A stretch of 64,000 nucleotides of DNA from Massilia sp. IC2-278 (GCF_020708045.1 NZ_JAJFES010000018.1:1-64000); one strand, 5' to 3'; shown: positions 17,679-27,024, counted from the first letter of the stretch. Program-made: numbers and translations. The notes: generated from the letters alone by a model not told the origin.

Positions 17679-17809
17679 TTGCAACCAAGAATCATCGTGG
17701 GAATATACCTACAAAAAGACAAGCCATTCTGGTGAGCGGTATGTGAGCTTTTTGACAGATGAACTCGCTTGGAGAGGCGTAAGGTAGAGGCGTAGAGAGG
17801 AATACGCCG

Positions 17810-18955
17810 ATGCTCAAGTCGCTTGTCACATTTGCCATGCTGGGAGGAAGTGCCGCCGCTGCCTGCGCACAGGATGCGGGCCCACGCGGGATCACGACCT
17901 ATGGCGTGCTCGACGCCGGCGTGGTTGGCGAGCGTGGCTGCACGAACGCTTGCACGACGCGTGTTGGCAGCGGCGTGGCATCGGCCTCGCGCATCGGCAT
18001 CCAGGGCAGCGAAGCGGTCGGCCAGAACACCAGCGCCATCTTCGGCTTCGAAACCGAGCTCCGGCTCGACACCGGCCGCGCCGCGAACAACCACGAGACC
18101 GGCCGCACGCTCGACCACGAACAGCGCCGCAACCCGGGCAGCGACTTCGCACGCGAGCACCTGGAGCACCAGGCCTGGGTTGGCCTGACGGGCGAATTCG
18201 GCGCCGTCACCATCGGCCGCCAGTACAACCTGGAATACCTGGCCCTGGCCGACGTCGCCGATCCCTTCAAGGGCGGCACCGCCGGCAGTGCGACCAACCT
18301 GATCGGCGGCCCGCGCCGCACCGACAACAGCGTCCAGTACTACAAGACCCTGCCGAACGGCTTTTCTGCCGGCGCCTCCTGGGCCGCGCGCGACCTCGAC
18401 ACTTCGCCGGCCGGACGTGCCTGGGGCATGACGGTGGGCCTGACCAGTGGCCCGCTGACGGTGCGCGCGGCGCACCGCAACCAGGGCGCGGTACGGGCCC
18501 AGCTCAACTACAAGACCAGCAACGACATGACGTCGAAGAATTCGCTGCTGGCCGCTAACCTGCGCCTCGGCTGGGGCACCGCCTATGCGGCCTACAGCAT
18601 GAGCCGCGGCATTTCCAGTTCGCCGCTTTTCAATCCCGATAATCCCTACGCCGCCGGCATGGCGCGCACGCCGTCGAACAGTAGCCGCGACGTGCTGTTC
18701 GGGATGGCGGTGCCGGTCGACCGTTCCTTTACCCTGCTAGCGTCCTATATCCGCAAGGACGACCGCGACCTGGCCAACCAGGACGCCAACCAGGCCGCCT
18801 TCGGCGCCAGCTATGCGGTGTCGCGCCGTACCGATTTCTACGCCGCGTACTCGCACATCCGCAACCGCAATGGCGCCGGCTATACGGTCGGCAACGCCAG
18901 CGCGCCGGGCAGCGGCAACAAGGCCTTCAATATCGGCATGCGCCACGCTTTCTAG
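17810..18955 (+). CDS. Gram-negative general porin
   Basis: A 381-residue outer-membrane porin of the Neisseria/Bordetella type (Porin_4). The signal peptide ends at about AAACAQ (residue 21); the first strand reads TTYGVLDAGVV, then SRIGIQGSEAVG and FGFETEL are classic porin strands, AWVGLTGEFGAVTIGRQYN marks the third and fourth strands, and the chain ends in NIGMRHAF with the C-terminal Phe needed for BamA insertion. Such porins are trimeric, 16-stranded channels for small solutes. RBS AGAGGAA precedes the ATG. It appears monocistronic. Confidence 0.93.
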   Translation: MLKSLVTFAMLGGSAAAACAQDAGPRGITTYGVLDAGVVGERGCTNACTTRVGSGVASASRIGIQGSEAVGQNTSAIFGFETELRLDTGRAANNHETGRTLDHEQRRNPGSDFAREHLEHQAWVGLTGEFGAVTIGRQYNLEYLALADVADPFKGGTAGSATNLIGGPRRTDNSVQYYKTLPNGFSAGASWAARDLDTSPAGRAWGMTVGLTSGPLTVRAAHRNQGAVRAQLNYKTSNDMTSKNSLLAANLRLGWGTAYAAYSMSRGISSSPLFNPDNPYAAGMARTPSNSSRDVLFGMAVPVDRSFTLLASYIRKDDRDLANQDANQAAFGASYAVSRRTDFYAAYSHIRNRNGAGYTVGNASAPGSGNKAFNIGMRHAF

Positions 18956-19053
18956 CAGCATCCACCGTCAGGCCGATGCCATGCGCTGCGACGCGCAGGC
19001 AGGAAACTCTGTAGCCTGACACCATCCACCCACTACCTGTATATGGAGGCAAT

Positions 19054-19491
19054 ATGACTGGAGCCAGCACCCTCGATCCGGATAACTTCCCGGAAGCCCC
19101 GGACCGCAGCCTTGGCAAGGGCCACGGCACCGACGCCCTCGGGCCGAGCGATATTTCCGATACCGGCAGCGACGTTGTCGGCGGCCCCGGCTTTGCCGGC
19201 AACCTCGACGACGACCAGCTGATCCACCTCGACGAAGGCACGACCTCGGACCTCGAGCAGAGCCACGCCGGCGACACCGCCGGCCCCGACGTCGGCGACG
19301 CCGATTTCTCGGGCGACACCGACATGGGCGGCACCGGCGAGCGCGCCGCCGCCGGCCGCGACACGGTGGCCAGGGATGGCGCCGATATCGATACGGACCG
19401 TATCGAATCCATCCCCGACCTGCCGCTCACGGAAGACGATACCGACTTCCTAGCGAGCCAGCCGCCGCGAGATCCCGCGGGCCGCGAATAA
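19054..19491 (+). CDS. Acidic, low-complexity hypothetical protein
   Basis: A 145-residue protein rich in Asp, Gly, Thr and Ser with almost no hydrophobic stretches, so it is probably disordered. The ATG follows a good RBS (GGAGG). I know no function. Its last 42 bases overlap the 3' end of the convergent SDR gene, which is unusual and could let one transcript affect the other. Codon use is normal for the host. Confidence 0.6.
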   Translation: MTGASTLDPDNFPEAPDRSLGKGHGTDALGPSDISDTGSDVVGGPGFAGNLDDDQLIHLDEGTTSDLEQSHAGDTAGPDVGDADFSGDTDMGGTGERAAAGRDTVARDGADIDTDRIESIPDLPLTEDDTDFLASQPPRDPAGRE

Positions 19492-20487
19492 GGCCCCGAA
19501 CAGCGCGCCACCGGCCAGCAGGGCGGTGGTGACCGGTTTCGAGCGCAGCGCCAGCGCCGTGTAGGCCGAGCTTTCGGCCACATGGCGCTCGGTCATGCCC
19601 TGGCGCTCGCGCAGGGCCTGGGTCGGATCGGGCGCATGCAGGGCGTCGGTGCGGCCGGGCTGCTTGTCGTATTTCGACTTCTGCTGCTTGAACATCGAGG
19701 CGTTCATGTACTTGTCGAGCAGGCGTGGCATGTGGGCAGCGCCCGAGGACACCAGCTTCGAGGCGCCGCCAACAAAAATGTCGCGCTTCGGATGCTGGGC
19801 GCAGTACAGAATGGCCTTGGCCACGATCTCCGGCGCATACACGGGCGCCGGCAGCACCGCTTCCTTCTCCATGTAGTTCTTCGCGTGCAGCGCGAACATG
19901 GTGTCGATCGCGGCCGGCCTGACCAGCGTCACCGAAACCGGCGCCTCTTCCTTTTCCAGTTCCATGCGCAGGGCGTCGGTAAAGCCTTTCACGGCGTGCT
20001 TCGAGGCCGAGTACATGCCCTGCAGCGGCGCGGCGCGCTCCGACACTTCGCTGCCGACGTTGATGAGGGCGCCGCCGCCGCGCTGCTTCATGCGCTTCAC
20101 CGCTTCCAGCGAACCATTCACCACGCCCCAGAAATTGGTCTGGAACAGGCGGATGTGGTCTTCCAGCGCCACTTCCTCCAGGCGGCCGAAGGTGCCGACG
20201 CCGGCGTTGTTGACCCAGGTGTCGATGCGGCCGAAGCGCTCCATGGCGGTGGCGCCGATGCGCTCGACGTCATTGGCGTTGCCGACGTCGGCGGCGACGG
20301 TGGCCACCTGGCAGCCCTGGCGCCGCAGCTCGCTGGCCAGCTGGTCGAGGGCGTCGCCGTTGCGCGAGGCCAGCACCAGCTTGGCGCCCTGTTCGGCGGC
20401 CATGCGTGCGGTCGTGAGGCCGATGCCGCTGCTGGCGCCGGTAATCACGATGACTTGCTCATTGATCTTGCGAAGTTTTACGGACAT
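19450..20487 (-). CDS. SDR family oxidoreductase
   Basis: A 345-residue short-chain dehydrogenase. The NAD(P) motif TGASSGIG is at about residues 16-23, the NNAG motif at about 93-96, and the catalytic Tyr/Lys in YSASKHA at about 160-166. After the core of about 250 residues comes an extra tail with a basic linker and a hydrophobic segment near the end (ALLAGGALFGALFAARGI), which may anchor it to the membrane. Start ATG at 20487 has an AGGAA RBS. A GCGCG-ATTG-CGCAC palindrome at 20540-20553 resembles the Crp/Fnr-type box of the 31-47 kb block. Substrate unknown. Confidence 0.85.
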   Translation of the reverse strand: MSVKLRKINEQVIVITGASSGIGLTTARMAAEQGAKLVLASRNGDALDQLASELRRQGCQVATVAADVGNANDVERIGATAMERFGRIDTWVNNAGVGTFGRLEEVALEDHIRLFQTNFWGVVNGSLEAVKRMKQRGGGALINVGSEVSERAAPLQGMYSASKHAVKGFTDALRMELEKEEAPVSVTLVRPAAIDTMFALHAKNYMEKEAVLPAPVYAPEIVAKAILYCAQHPKRDIFVGGASKLVSSGAAHMPRLLDKYMNASMFKQQKSKYDKQPGRTDALHAPDPTQALRERQGMTERHVAESSAYTALALRSKPVTTALLAGGALFGALFAARGISRRLAR

Positions 20488-20539
20488 GACGTGTTCCTTT
20501 CCTGTCGGTTGGTACGAAACAAGCGCGGGCTGCGGGATT

Positions 20540-20553
20540 GCGCGATTGCGCAC
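20540..20553 (-). promoter_or_regulatory. Possible GTGCG-N4-CGCAC box before SDR gene
   Basis: On the minus strand the sequence is GTGCG-CAAT-CGCGC, one mismatch from the palindrome seen before the envelope-stress genes. It lies 53 bases before the SDR start. The hexamer at the expected 22-base spacing (TCGTAC) is a poor -10, so this site is uncertain. Confidence 0.35.
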
Positions 20554-20991
20554 AGACGGCAGCGCCGCGTTATCGAACTATCACAGTCGTGATCGTGCCG
20601 TGTATTTCAAGGCATTTTTTGTTGGGCTGGCGCGCCGTAGGCTTGCGGCACGCCGGCACGTGAAAGCAGGAAAGGAAGAGACAGTTGTGCGCGACAGCCG
20701 GGCGTTCGCTGTTAGCATTGAAGCAATGCCATTCGCAAGGCCGTGCACAAGGCTATGCGCAAAGGCATGAGCAAAGGCGTGCGCGGCGGCGCGGGAGAAT
20801 GCTGGAGGCTGGAGGGTGGTCGCCCGGTGCGCCGCGGCCAGGAACGGGTCGCGCGGCGCATCGGGCGTTCTTGCACACTGCGGCGGCCGCTGCGAAGGAA
20901 GCAGGGCGCCGGGAGCAAGCCCCGCCGGCACGGATTGGTGCGCGCCGGTCGGGGAGGGAGGAAACTGGTGAGGCCCGTCTTGATGCGAGAC
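20554..20991. other. Intergenic stretch without a supported gene
   Basis: About 440 bases between the SDR gene and a small minus-strand gene. It is GC-rich, and open frames on both strands give only low-complexity Arg/Gly/Ala-rich peptides typical of shadow frames. Short imperfect repeats of the form GCAAAGGC-TG-GC occur near 20755-20785. I see no RNA gene or terminator. Confidence 0.45.
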
Positions 20992-21216
20992 TTAGTGCGA
21001 GACTTGATGCGCCTTCGAGAGGATCAGCAGCCAGCGGCCGAACAACAACACCTCGACGTGGCCCGCTTCGATGCCGGTATCGCATTCGATGACCGGGTTG
21101 ACCGGGTAGAAGCGCTTGCGGAAGTCACGCGTGACGGTGAGTTCGCGGCGGCCGAAGCGCATCATGAAAGGAGCAGGAGCGTATTCCAGGCCGAAGGAGT
21201 TGTTCAGAGTGGTCAT
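20992..21216 (-). CDS. Small conserved-looking hypothetical protein
   Basis: A 74-residue protein starting MTTLNNSFGLEYAPAPFMMRFG with a good RBS (AGGGAA, 7 bases upstream). It has no signal peptide; the middle reads RKRFYPVNPVIECDTGIEAGHVEVL. I do not recognise the family. The start and composition make it more credible than the overlapping plus-strand frame. Confidence 0.55.
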   Translation of the reverse strand: MTTLNNSFGLEYAPAPFMMRFGRRELTVTRDFRKRFYPVNPVIECDTGIEAGHVEVLLFGRWLLILSKAHQVSH

Positions 21217-21337
21217 TGACGTTTCCCTATCGTTTTGTTGTGTTGGTCAAGTGAGTACAGAATAGCATAACCACTGTATAAATCTACAGGTACTGTACAA
21301 ATAACCAGTAATATTTTTTGACTGTAGTTTTTTTGCC

Positions 21338-22135
21338 ATGCATCCCCATTTGATGTCGATGGACAAATCATTGACTGCCCGCCTGCACCGTTTCGCGCGC
21401 GCACGCTTCTCGCCCGCAGAGGAATTCGGCCTGCACCTGACCCTTGGCGTGCTGGTGCTGCTACTGGCGATGGCCGGTTTCGCGCGCATCGCCGGGGCGG
21501 TGGTGGCAGGGGCGCCCATCACCCAGCTCGACGTCGACCTGGCGAACTGGCTGCATGCCCACGCCCATGGCAACGACGCCTTGCGCACCTCGCTGATGGT
21601 GCTGACCCAATTGCACAGCACCCCCGGCGTGCTGGCGTTGACCGGCCTGGCCGGCTGGTGGTTGTATCGCCGCGGCGCGCGTCACTGGATGCTCACCATC
21701 CTGGTGACGGTGCCGGGCGGCATGGTCCTGAACGTGCTCATGAAGCACACCTTCGAGCGTGCGCGGCCGCATTTCGAGGAACCCATCCTCACCCTCACGA
21801 CCTACAGTTTCCCGAGCGGCCATACGGTGGCCGCGACCCTGCTGTACGGCTTCCTGGCCTGCTACCTGGTGCGCCATGCCCGTTCCTGGCAGGCGCGTGC
21901 CGGCTGGGTGCTGCTGGCCTGCGTCATGGTGCTGCTGGTGGCCGGCTCGCGCCTTTATCTGGGCGCCCATTATTTGAGCGACGTGCTGGCGGCCATGGCC
22001 GAAGGCTGTGCCTGGCTATCGGTGTGCGTGACCGGCGTGGCCACGCTGCGCCGGCGCCAGGCCGCGCAAGCTGCCCGTGCTTCCAGTGCCGCCAGTGCAC
22101 GGAGCGCTTCCACCAACCTGAGCGAGAAATCCTGA
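21338..22135 (+). CDS. PAP2-family membrane phosphatase
   Basis: A 265-residue inner-membrane protein of the PAP2/PgpB-BacA-like superfamily. The three phosphatase motifs are present: KHTFERARP (K-x6-RP), PSGH, and SRLYLGAHYLSD (SR-x5-H-x3-D). About six hydrophobic helices surround them. Family members dephosphorylate phosphatidic acid, phosphatidylglycerophosphate or undecaprenyl pyrophosphate; which one applies here cannot be told. Its TGA shares one base with the next ATG, so it is coupled to the phosphoesterase gene. A second ATG at 21356 is possible. Confidence 0.9.
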   Translation: MHPHLMSMDKSLTARLHRFARARFSPAEEFGLHLTLGVLVLLLAMAGFARIAGAVVAGAPITQLDVDLANWLHAHAHGNDALRTSLMVLTQLHSTPGVLALTGLAGWWLYRRGARHWMLTILVTVPGGMVLNVLMKHTFERARPHFEEPILTLTTYSFPSGHTVAATLLYGFLACYLVRHARSWQARAGWVLLACVMVLLVAGSRLYLGAHYLSDVLAAMAEGCAWLSVCVTGVATLRRRQAAQAARASSAASARSASTNLSEKS

Positions 22136-22971
22136 TGCGTACACTTGTCCACTTGTCCGACCTGCATTTCGGCCGCGTCGACCCGGCCCTGCTGGAGCCG
22201 CTGCGCAAGCTGGTCCACGAGGTCGCCCCCGACGTGGTGGTGGTCTCCGGCGACCTCACCCAGCGCGCCCGCAGCGAGGAGTTCGAGGAAGCCAAGGCTT
22301 TCCTCGACACCCTGCCGGGCCCGCAGATCGTGGTGCCGGGGAACCACGACATTTCCCTGTACAACGTTTTCCGGCGCTTCGCCAAGCCGCTCGACCGCTA
22401 CAAGCGCTACATCACCGACGACTTGTGCCCGGTGCATCTCGATGACGAGATCGCCGTGGTCGGCGTCAACACGGCGCGCTCGCTGACCATCAAGGACGGC
22501 CGCGTCAACAAGGAACAGGTCACGCGCATCCACGAGCGCCTGGGCGGGCTGCCGCCGCACATCACGCGCATCGTCGTCACCCACCATCCCTTCGATCTGC
22601 CGGAAAGCTTCCAGGAGCGCGACCTGGTGAACCGCGCGCCGATGGCGATGGAAGTCTTCGCCCAGTGCGGCGTCGACGTGCTGCTGGCCGGCCACATGCA
22701 CGTCAGCCATGCGGCCAGCACCGCCACCCGCTACCAGATCGATGCCTACGCGGCGCTGGTGGTGCAGGCCGGCACCGCCACCTCGACCCGGGGGCGCGGC
22801 GAGACCAATTCCTTCAACGTGCTGCGGGTGGAGCCGGAGCGGGTCGAGGTCGACCGTTATGGCTGGGACGTGGTGAACGGCGGCTACCGCGTGGTGCTTA
22901 CCGAGAAATTCGTGCGCAGCGGGAATGTGTGGGCGCCCGCCAGCGAGGGCATGCTGGCGGCCGGCATCTAG
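22135..22971 (+). CDS. Calcineurin-like metallophosphoesterase
   Basis: A 278-residue cytoplasmic hydrolase. All metal-ligand motifs of the superfamily are visible: LSDLHFG (D-x-H), VVSGDLTQ (GD), PGNHD (GNHD), VTHHPF and AGHMHVSH (GHxH). It resembles CpdA-type phosphodiesterases, but the substrate is not clear from sequence. It starts within the stop codon of the PAP2 gene (TGATG), which suggests a shared role, perhaps in lipid or cell-wall phosphate metabolism (UDP-diacylglucosamine hydrolase LpxH is a distant relative). Confidence 0.88.
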   Translation: MRTLVHLSDLHFGRVDPALLEPLRKLVHEVAPDVVVVSGDLTQRARSEEFEEAKAFLDTLPGPQIVVPGNHDISLYNVFRRFAKPLDRYKRYITDDLCPVHLDDEIAVVGVNTARSLTIKDGRVNKEQVTRIHERLGGLPPHITRIVVTHHPFDLPESFQERDLVNRAPMAMEVFAQCGVDVLLAGHMHVSHAASTATRYQIDAYAALVVQAGTATSTRGRGETNSFNVLRVEPERVEVDRYGWDVVNGGYRVVLTEKFVRSGNVWAPASEGMLAAGI

Positions 22972-23023
22972 GCCGGGCGAAGCTGCTACACTCGCGTGTT
23001 TTCACACACGCGTTTTCCCAAGC

Positions 23024-23374
23024 ATGAAGCACAGTTCAAACAGCGGCCTGGTCTATTCCACCGAAAGCGGCCGCATGTGCCCCGATTGCCGCCAGCCGCT
23101 GGCAGGATGCCAGTGCAAGGCCGGCGCCGCCATCCTGGGCGACGGCATGGTGCGCGTATCGCGCCAGAAAAAGGGCGGCAAGACCGTCACCCTGGTCAAG
23201 GGCCTCGCTTTAGATGCCGCCGCGCTCGCCCAGCTGGGCAAGGCGTTGCGCACGGCCTGCGGCGCGGGCGGCACCGTCAAGGACGGCGTGATCGAAGTGC
23301 AGGGCGACCATTGCGACCTGGTGATGACCATGCTCGTTGAGCAGGGCCACCGCCCCAAGCGCGCCGGCGGCTGA
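23024..23374 (+). CDS. yciH: SUI1/eIF1-like translation factor YciH
   Basis: A 116-residue protein of the bacterial SUI1 family. It has a short N-terminal Cys motif (CPDC and CQC) and the conserved SUI1 core from KKGGKTVTLVKGL to GGTVKDGVIEVQGDH. Bacterial YciH can mimic eIF1/IF3 functions in start-codon fidelity and is linked to stress growth. The start ATG at 23024 is the first one giving the family N-terminus. It lies 52 bases after the phosphoesterase gene and may be in the same operon. Confidence 0.88.
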   Translation: MKHSSNSGLVYSTESGRMCPDCRQPLAGCQCKAGAAILGDGMVRVSRQKKGGKTVTLVKGLALDAAALAQLGKALRTACGAGGTVKDGVIEVQGDHCDLVMTMLVEQGHRPKRAGG

Positions 23375-23388
23375 ACGCCGGCCGCCGC

Positions 23389-24777
23389 TCAGATCCAGTA
23401 TTCGGTCAGGCGCGAAGCCCATTCCTTGATGCGGTCCGACCAGGGGCGGTCGCGCCATTGTTCCAGGGTGACTTCCTTGGACGAGCGCAGGTCTTCGTTG
23501 AAGGCGGCTTCCATGTCGCGGCCAAAGGCGGGGTCGATCACGACCACGTTCAGTTCGTAGTTGTGGATGAAGCTGCGGCGGTCGATATTCGCCGAGCCGA
23601 TGGTCGACCAGGCGCCGTCCACGACCACGGTCTTGGCGTGCAGCACGGCCACCTGCAACTGGAAGATCTTGACTCCGCCCTCGAGCAATTGTTCGTAGAA
23701 GGCACGGCCGGCCTGCATCACCAGGCCATGGTCGGACACGCCCGGCAGCACGAGTTTCACGTCCACGCCGCGCTTGGCTGCTGCGATCAGGGCATCCACG
23801 ATCTGCTGGTCCGGCACGAAATAGGCCGAGGTCACGTGCACCGACTTTTTCGCTTCGTTGATCGCCACCATCAGCGATTTGTAGATTTCCGAATGGCTGC
23901 CAGGTTCGGTGGCCAGCACGCGCACGAATTTCTCGCCGGCCGGGACCAGGCGCGGGAAATACTCGGCCGGCAGCAGTTCGCCGGCTTCCTGGCGCACCCA
24001 GTTGTTCACGAAGGCATATTGCAGGGTGGCGACGGCCGGGCCGTCGATGCGGATGTGGGTATCGCGCCAGCCGACCTTGTCTTTATCGACCTTGTCGCTT
24101 TTACGGCCCGAACGGAACAGCGAGCTGTTGGCATAGTCGGCGCTGATGTTGATGCCGCCGGTGAACCCCACCTTGCCGTCCACCACCAGGATCTTGCGGT
24201 GGTCGCGGTTGTTGATCGACCAGTTGCCCTTGGCCTTGGCCGGGTTGATCGGATTAAAGGCCAGCATGTTCACGCCGGCGGCGCGCATGTTGTCGAAAAA
24301 GGCTTGCGGCGTGCCGATGGTGCCGACGCTGTCGTACATCACGTTCACCACTACGCCCTGGCGCCGCTTTTCCATCAGCAGTTCGGCGAACTGCAGGCCG
24401 ATCGGGTCCTGGTCGAAGATATAGGTTTCCAGGTTGATCGTACTCTTCGCGGCGCGCACCGCTTCGATCATGGCGCGCAGGGTGGCCGGTCCGTCGAACA
24501 GCAATTGCACGTTGTTGCCGGCGATCAGCGGCACGCCGGTGGCCTGCTCCTCGAGCACGGCCAGCGACTTCAGGTCGGGCGTGGCGTTGGCCCAGCGCCG
24601 CGACAGCAGCTTCGACGATTGCGCCTGGCTCAGCGTGCCCTTGGCCGTGGCCACCGTCGGCACCGCCTTGGCCGGGGTCTCGGGCAGGTGCTCGGCGTTC
24701 GGCAGGGTCTTGCAGGAAGCGACCACGCCCAGGAAGGCGAGCGCGGCAATCCACATCGACGTGCGGTGCTTGTTCAT
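23389..24777 (-). CDS. cls: Cardiolipin synthase/PLD family protein
   Basis: A 462-residue phospholipase D-superfamily enzyme with two HKD motifs: DHRKILVVDGKVGFTGG and LHAKTVVVDGAWSTIGSAN, the pattern of bacterial cardiolipin synthases (ClsB/ClsC-like). The N-terminus is a signal peptide ending LGVVASC, so it may be lipid-anchored. It should transfer a phosphatidyl group to make cardiolipin. The ATG overlaps the stop of the upstream Gcr-type gene (ATGA), so the two form an operon. Confidence 0.88.
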   Translation of the reverse strand: MNKHRTSMWIAALAFLGVVASCKTLPNAEHLPETPAKAVPTVATAKGTLSQAQSSKLLSRRWANATPDLKSLAVLEEQATGVPLIAGNNVQLLFDGPATLRAMIEAVRAAKSTINLETYIFDQDPIGLQFAELLMEKRRQGVVVNVMYDSVGTIGTPQAFFDNMRAAGVNMLAFNPINPAKAKGNWSINNRDHRKILVVDGKVGFTGGINISADYANSSLFRSGRKSDKVDKDKVGWRDTHIRIDGPAVATLQYAFVNNWVRQEAGELLPAEYFPRLVPAGEKFVRVLATEPGSHSEIYKSLMVAINEAKKSVHVTSAYFVPDQQIVDALIAAAKRGVDVKLVLPGVSDHGLVMQAGRAFYEQLLEGGVKIFQLQVAVLHAKTVVVDGAWSTIGSANIDRRSFIHNYELNVVVIDPAFGRDMEAAFNEDLRSSKEVTLEQWRDRPWSDRIKEWASRLTEYWI

Positions 24778-26918
24778 TTTGAGTGTCCTCGATGAGCCTC
24801 GGGCGCGGCATCGACGGCGTCGATGTCGCGCGGGCCGAATAAGAAGTCGAGCGGCGCGTGCAGGAAGCGCCGGCCGAGTGCGCGCATCAGCAGGATGCTG
24901 CGCGTGAAGCGGATATTCCGTGCACGCAGCGCCACCCACAGCGCCAGGTTGAAGCTGACCAGCAAATTCACGGCGCCGATCAGGGCCACGCCGGCGGTGG
25001 CGTTCGCGATCATCTGCCAGCTCATCTGGTAATCGAGGGCGACCAGGGCGGTGGCGAAGTTCGCGGTCGAGAAGGTGACGTGGCGGATGTCCAGTGGCAG
25101 CCCGAGCAGGTAGCCGACGGTGCCAGTGGTGCCGAGCAGGATGCCGAAGAAGAAGTTACCCATCAGGCCACCCAGGTTGTTCTCGATGTAGACGGAGACG
25201 CGGTCGCGGCGCTCGGCGCCGAGCAGCCAGCGCAGCCAGCGCAACTGGCGCACGCGCAGACCCATGCGCGTGTACAGCGCCTTGTTGTCGTAGTAGCCGG
25301 AAATTAGCCCGGCCACGAACAGCCAGACGCCGGCAATGGCCGCATAGAACAGGGCCGGTGTATGGAAGGGATCGATGTCGTGCAGCAGGTGGTGGGCCTT
25401 TTCCACATTCACCAGGTGGTGGCCCGTCATTTGCTGGACGGCGATGGCGATCACCAGCGCCGTCGGGAAGGCGACTACGACGTTGCCGAGCACCGAGACG
25501 ATCTGGGTGCGGAACACTTTATTGACCAGCTCGGCCATGCTGTCGAAGTCGATCCCGCGCCCGTCGCGGCTGTGCAGGCCGGCGGCGATGCGCTGGGCCG
25601 TCATCGCCGGCTGCTTGGTGGCAATCGTCCAGTGCAGCATGTGCACCAGCATGAAGCCGAGCGAATAGTTCATGCTGAACAGGAAGGACTCGACCAGCGG
25701 CGCGGCGCGCAGGTAGCCCAGCAGAATCTTGAACATCGCCATGAAGCCGACGATGAAGCCGGCCCCGGCCGACGCGCCGAACATGCGGCGCAGGCCGGCG
25801 CGGCTTTCGGCGATGTAGTGCTCGCCGGTGCGGCTGGCGTTCTCGGTGACATTGCGCGCCAGCAGGTGGATGTTCTCGCGGAACAGCCCGCCCACCTGGT
25901 ACTTGGTGTTGTGGGCCTCGATCAGTTCCTGGGCCAGGGCCAGGGCGGCGGCGCGCCGTTCGCTTACCAACGGCTGGGCCGGCTGGGCGACCGTGGCCGG
26001 CAGCATCGTGCCGCTGTAGCCGGGGCTGTCGGGCGAGCCGGGCGCGTCGAGTGCCAGCGGGGCGGTCACGGTCGGCGGCTCGGCCGCTTCGCTGGTGTCG
26101 ACCAGGAACAGCAGCTTGCGCAGCCGCGCGATGCTTTGGGTAATGGCCACCAGCACATAGGTCAGGGCCACGCTGGTGCCGACCGACAGCGAGTTGCGGC
26201 GGATCTTGGCCACGACTTCGTCGCACTGGTCCAGCATCACCAGCAAATGGCGCGGATCGTCGGGGCGGTCCATCACGCCGTCGAGGTGGCGCGCATAGGC
26301 ATCCAGGTAGGCGTTGACCTCGATGTTCTGCATCAGGAAGGGCGAATCGAAATCCTCGATCTGGCTGTAGCTGTGCACCAGCAGCGGCTCCAGGCCCAGC
26401 GCGCAGATGCGGCAGGACAGGGTGCGGATCGCGTCCAGGATGCCGGTCAGCGTCACGTAGCGGGCGCGGTCGGCTTTCGCGTCCTGGGGTGGCGGCGCGT
26501 AGGCCACCACGTCGAACAGGGCCAGCCAGTCGGCGTCGGGCACGGCGCGGATCCATTCGTGGTCGTCCTCGGCGTACAGCACGCCGGCCAGGGCGTCGGA
26601 CAAATAGATGTCGTCGAGCGCGGGCGGCAGCACGCGGTAGGCGATGCGGCGCTTGAGTTCGGTAAAGAAACCGTCGTTCGAGAGGATGCCGACGTCGCTG
26701 TACAGGCTGGTGTGGCGGCGCTTCTCGAGCAGGGTGACGAGGTAGCTGCGCAGGGCCCAGGCCTGCTGCGGGTTGCCTCTCAACAGCTGCGTCAGCGTGC
26801 GCACATTCGCGCGCGCCTGTCCGCCGTCGCGCCGCCGTGGACGCAGGCTGCAGACCAGTTCGACCAGCAGGTCGATGCGGTCGCTGTGCGGGTCGATGCG
26901 TTCGAGAATGGCGAGCAT
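24774..26918 (-). CDS. gcr: Gcr-type 'site-specific recombinase' membrane protein
   Basis: A 714-residue protein of the family named after Neisseria Gcr and annotated as site-specific recombinase (SpecificRecomb). Nothing in it looks like a recombinase active site. The N-terminal 400 residues are soluble and helical; the C-terminal half holds at least seven hydrophobic segments (GAGFIVGFMAMFKILLGYL onwards), so it is an inner-membrane protein of unknown biochemistry. It overlaps the cardiolipin synthase start by 4 bases. I start it at the ATG at 26918, giving MLAILERIDPHSDR; the frame extends to 26990. Confidence 0.8.
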   Translation of the reverse strand: MLAILERIDPHSDRIDLLVELVCSLRPRRRDGGQARANVRTLTQLLRGNPQQAWALRSYLVTLLEKRRHTSLYSDVGILSNDGFFTELKRRIAYRVLPPALDDIYLSDALAGVLYAEDDHEWIRAVPDADWLALFDVVAYAPPPQDAKADRARYVTLTGILDAIRTLSCRICALGLEPLLVHSYSQIEDFDSPFLMQNIEVNAYLDAYARHLDGVMDRPDDPRHLLVMLDQCDEVVAKIRRNSLSVGTSVALTYVLVAITQSIARLRKLLFLVDTSEAAEPPTVTAPLALDAPGSPDSPGYSGTMLPATVAQPAQPLVSERRAAALALAQELIEAHNTKYQVGGLFRENIHLLARNVTENASRTGEHYIAESRAGLRRMFGASAGAGFIVGFMAMFKILLGYLRAAPLVESFLFSMNYSLGFMLVHMLHWTIATKQPAMTAQRIAAGLHSRDGRGIDFDSMAELVNKVFRTQIVSVLGNVVVAFPTALVIAIAVQQMTGHHLVNVEKAHHLLHDIDPFHTPALFYAAIAGVWLFVAGLISGYYDNKALYTRMGLRVRQLRWLRWLLGAERRDRVSVYIENNLGGLMGNFFFGILLGTTGTVGYLLGLPLDIRHVTFSTANFATALVALDYQMSWQMIANATAGVALIGAVNLLVSFNLALWVALRARNIRFTRSILLMRALGRRFLHAPLDFLFGPRDIDAVDAAPEAHRGHSK

Positions 26919-27024
26919 AAGTAATCCGGTTTTCGTCAAAGAGAGTGTACGCGCTGAGGCCGCCCGCGATTGGTACGGCAACGTACACACAGAGGATGAT
27001 GGCGAGAAAGAGCGATCCGGCTAG

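Noticed and set aside
17752..17785. TTGACA with TAAGGT as a promoter for the porin
   Set aside because: The spacing of 22 bases is outside the usual range, and no better -10 was found.
20743..21219. 158-codon plus-strand frame
   Set aside because: Low-complexity Arg/Gly-rich product; the minus-strand 74-codon gene in the same place has an RBS and balanced composition.
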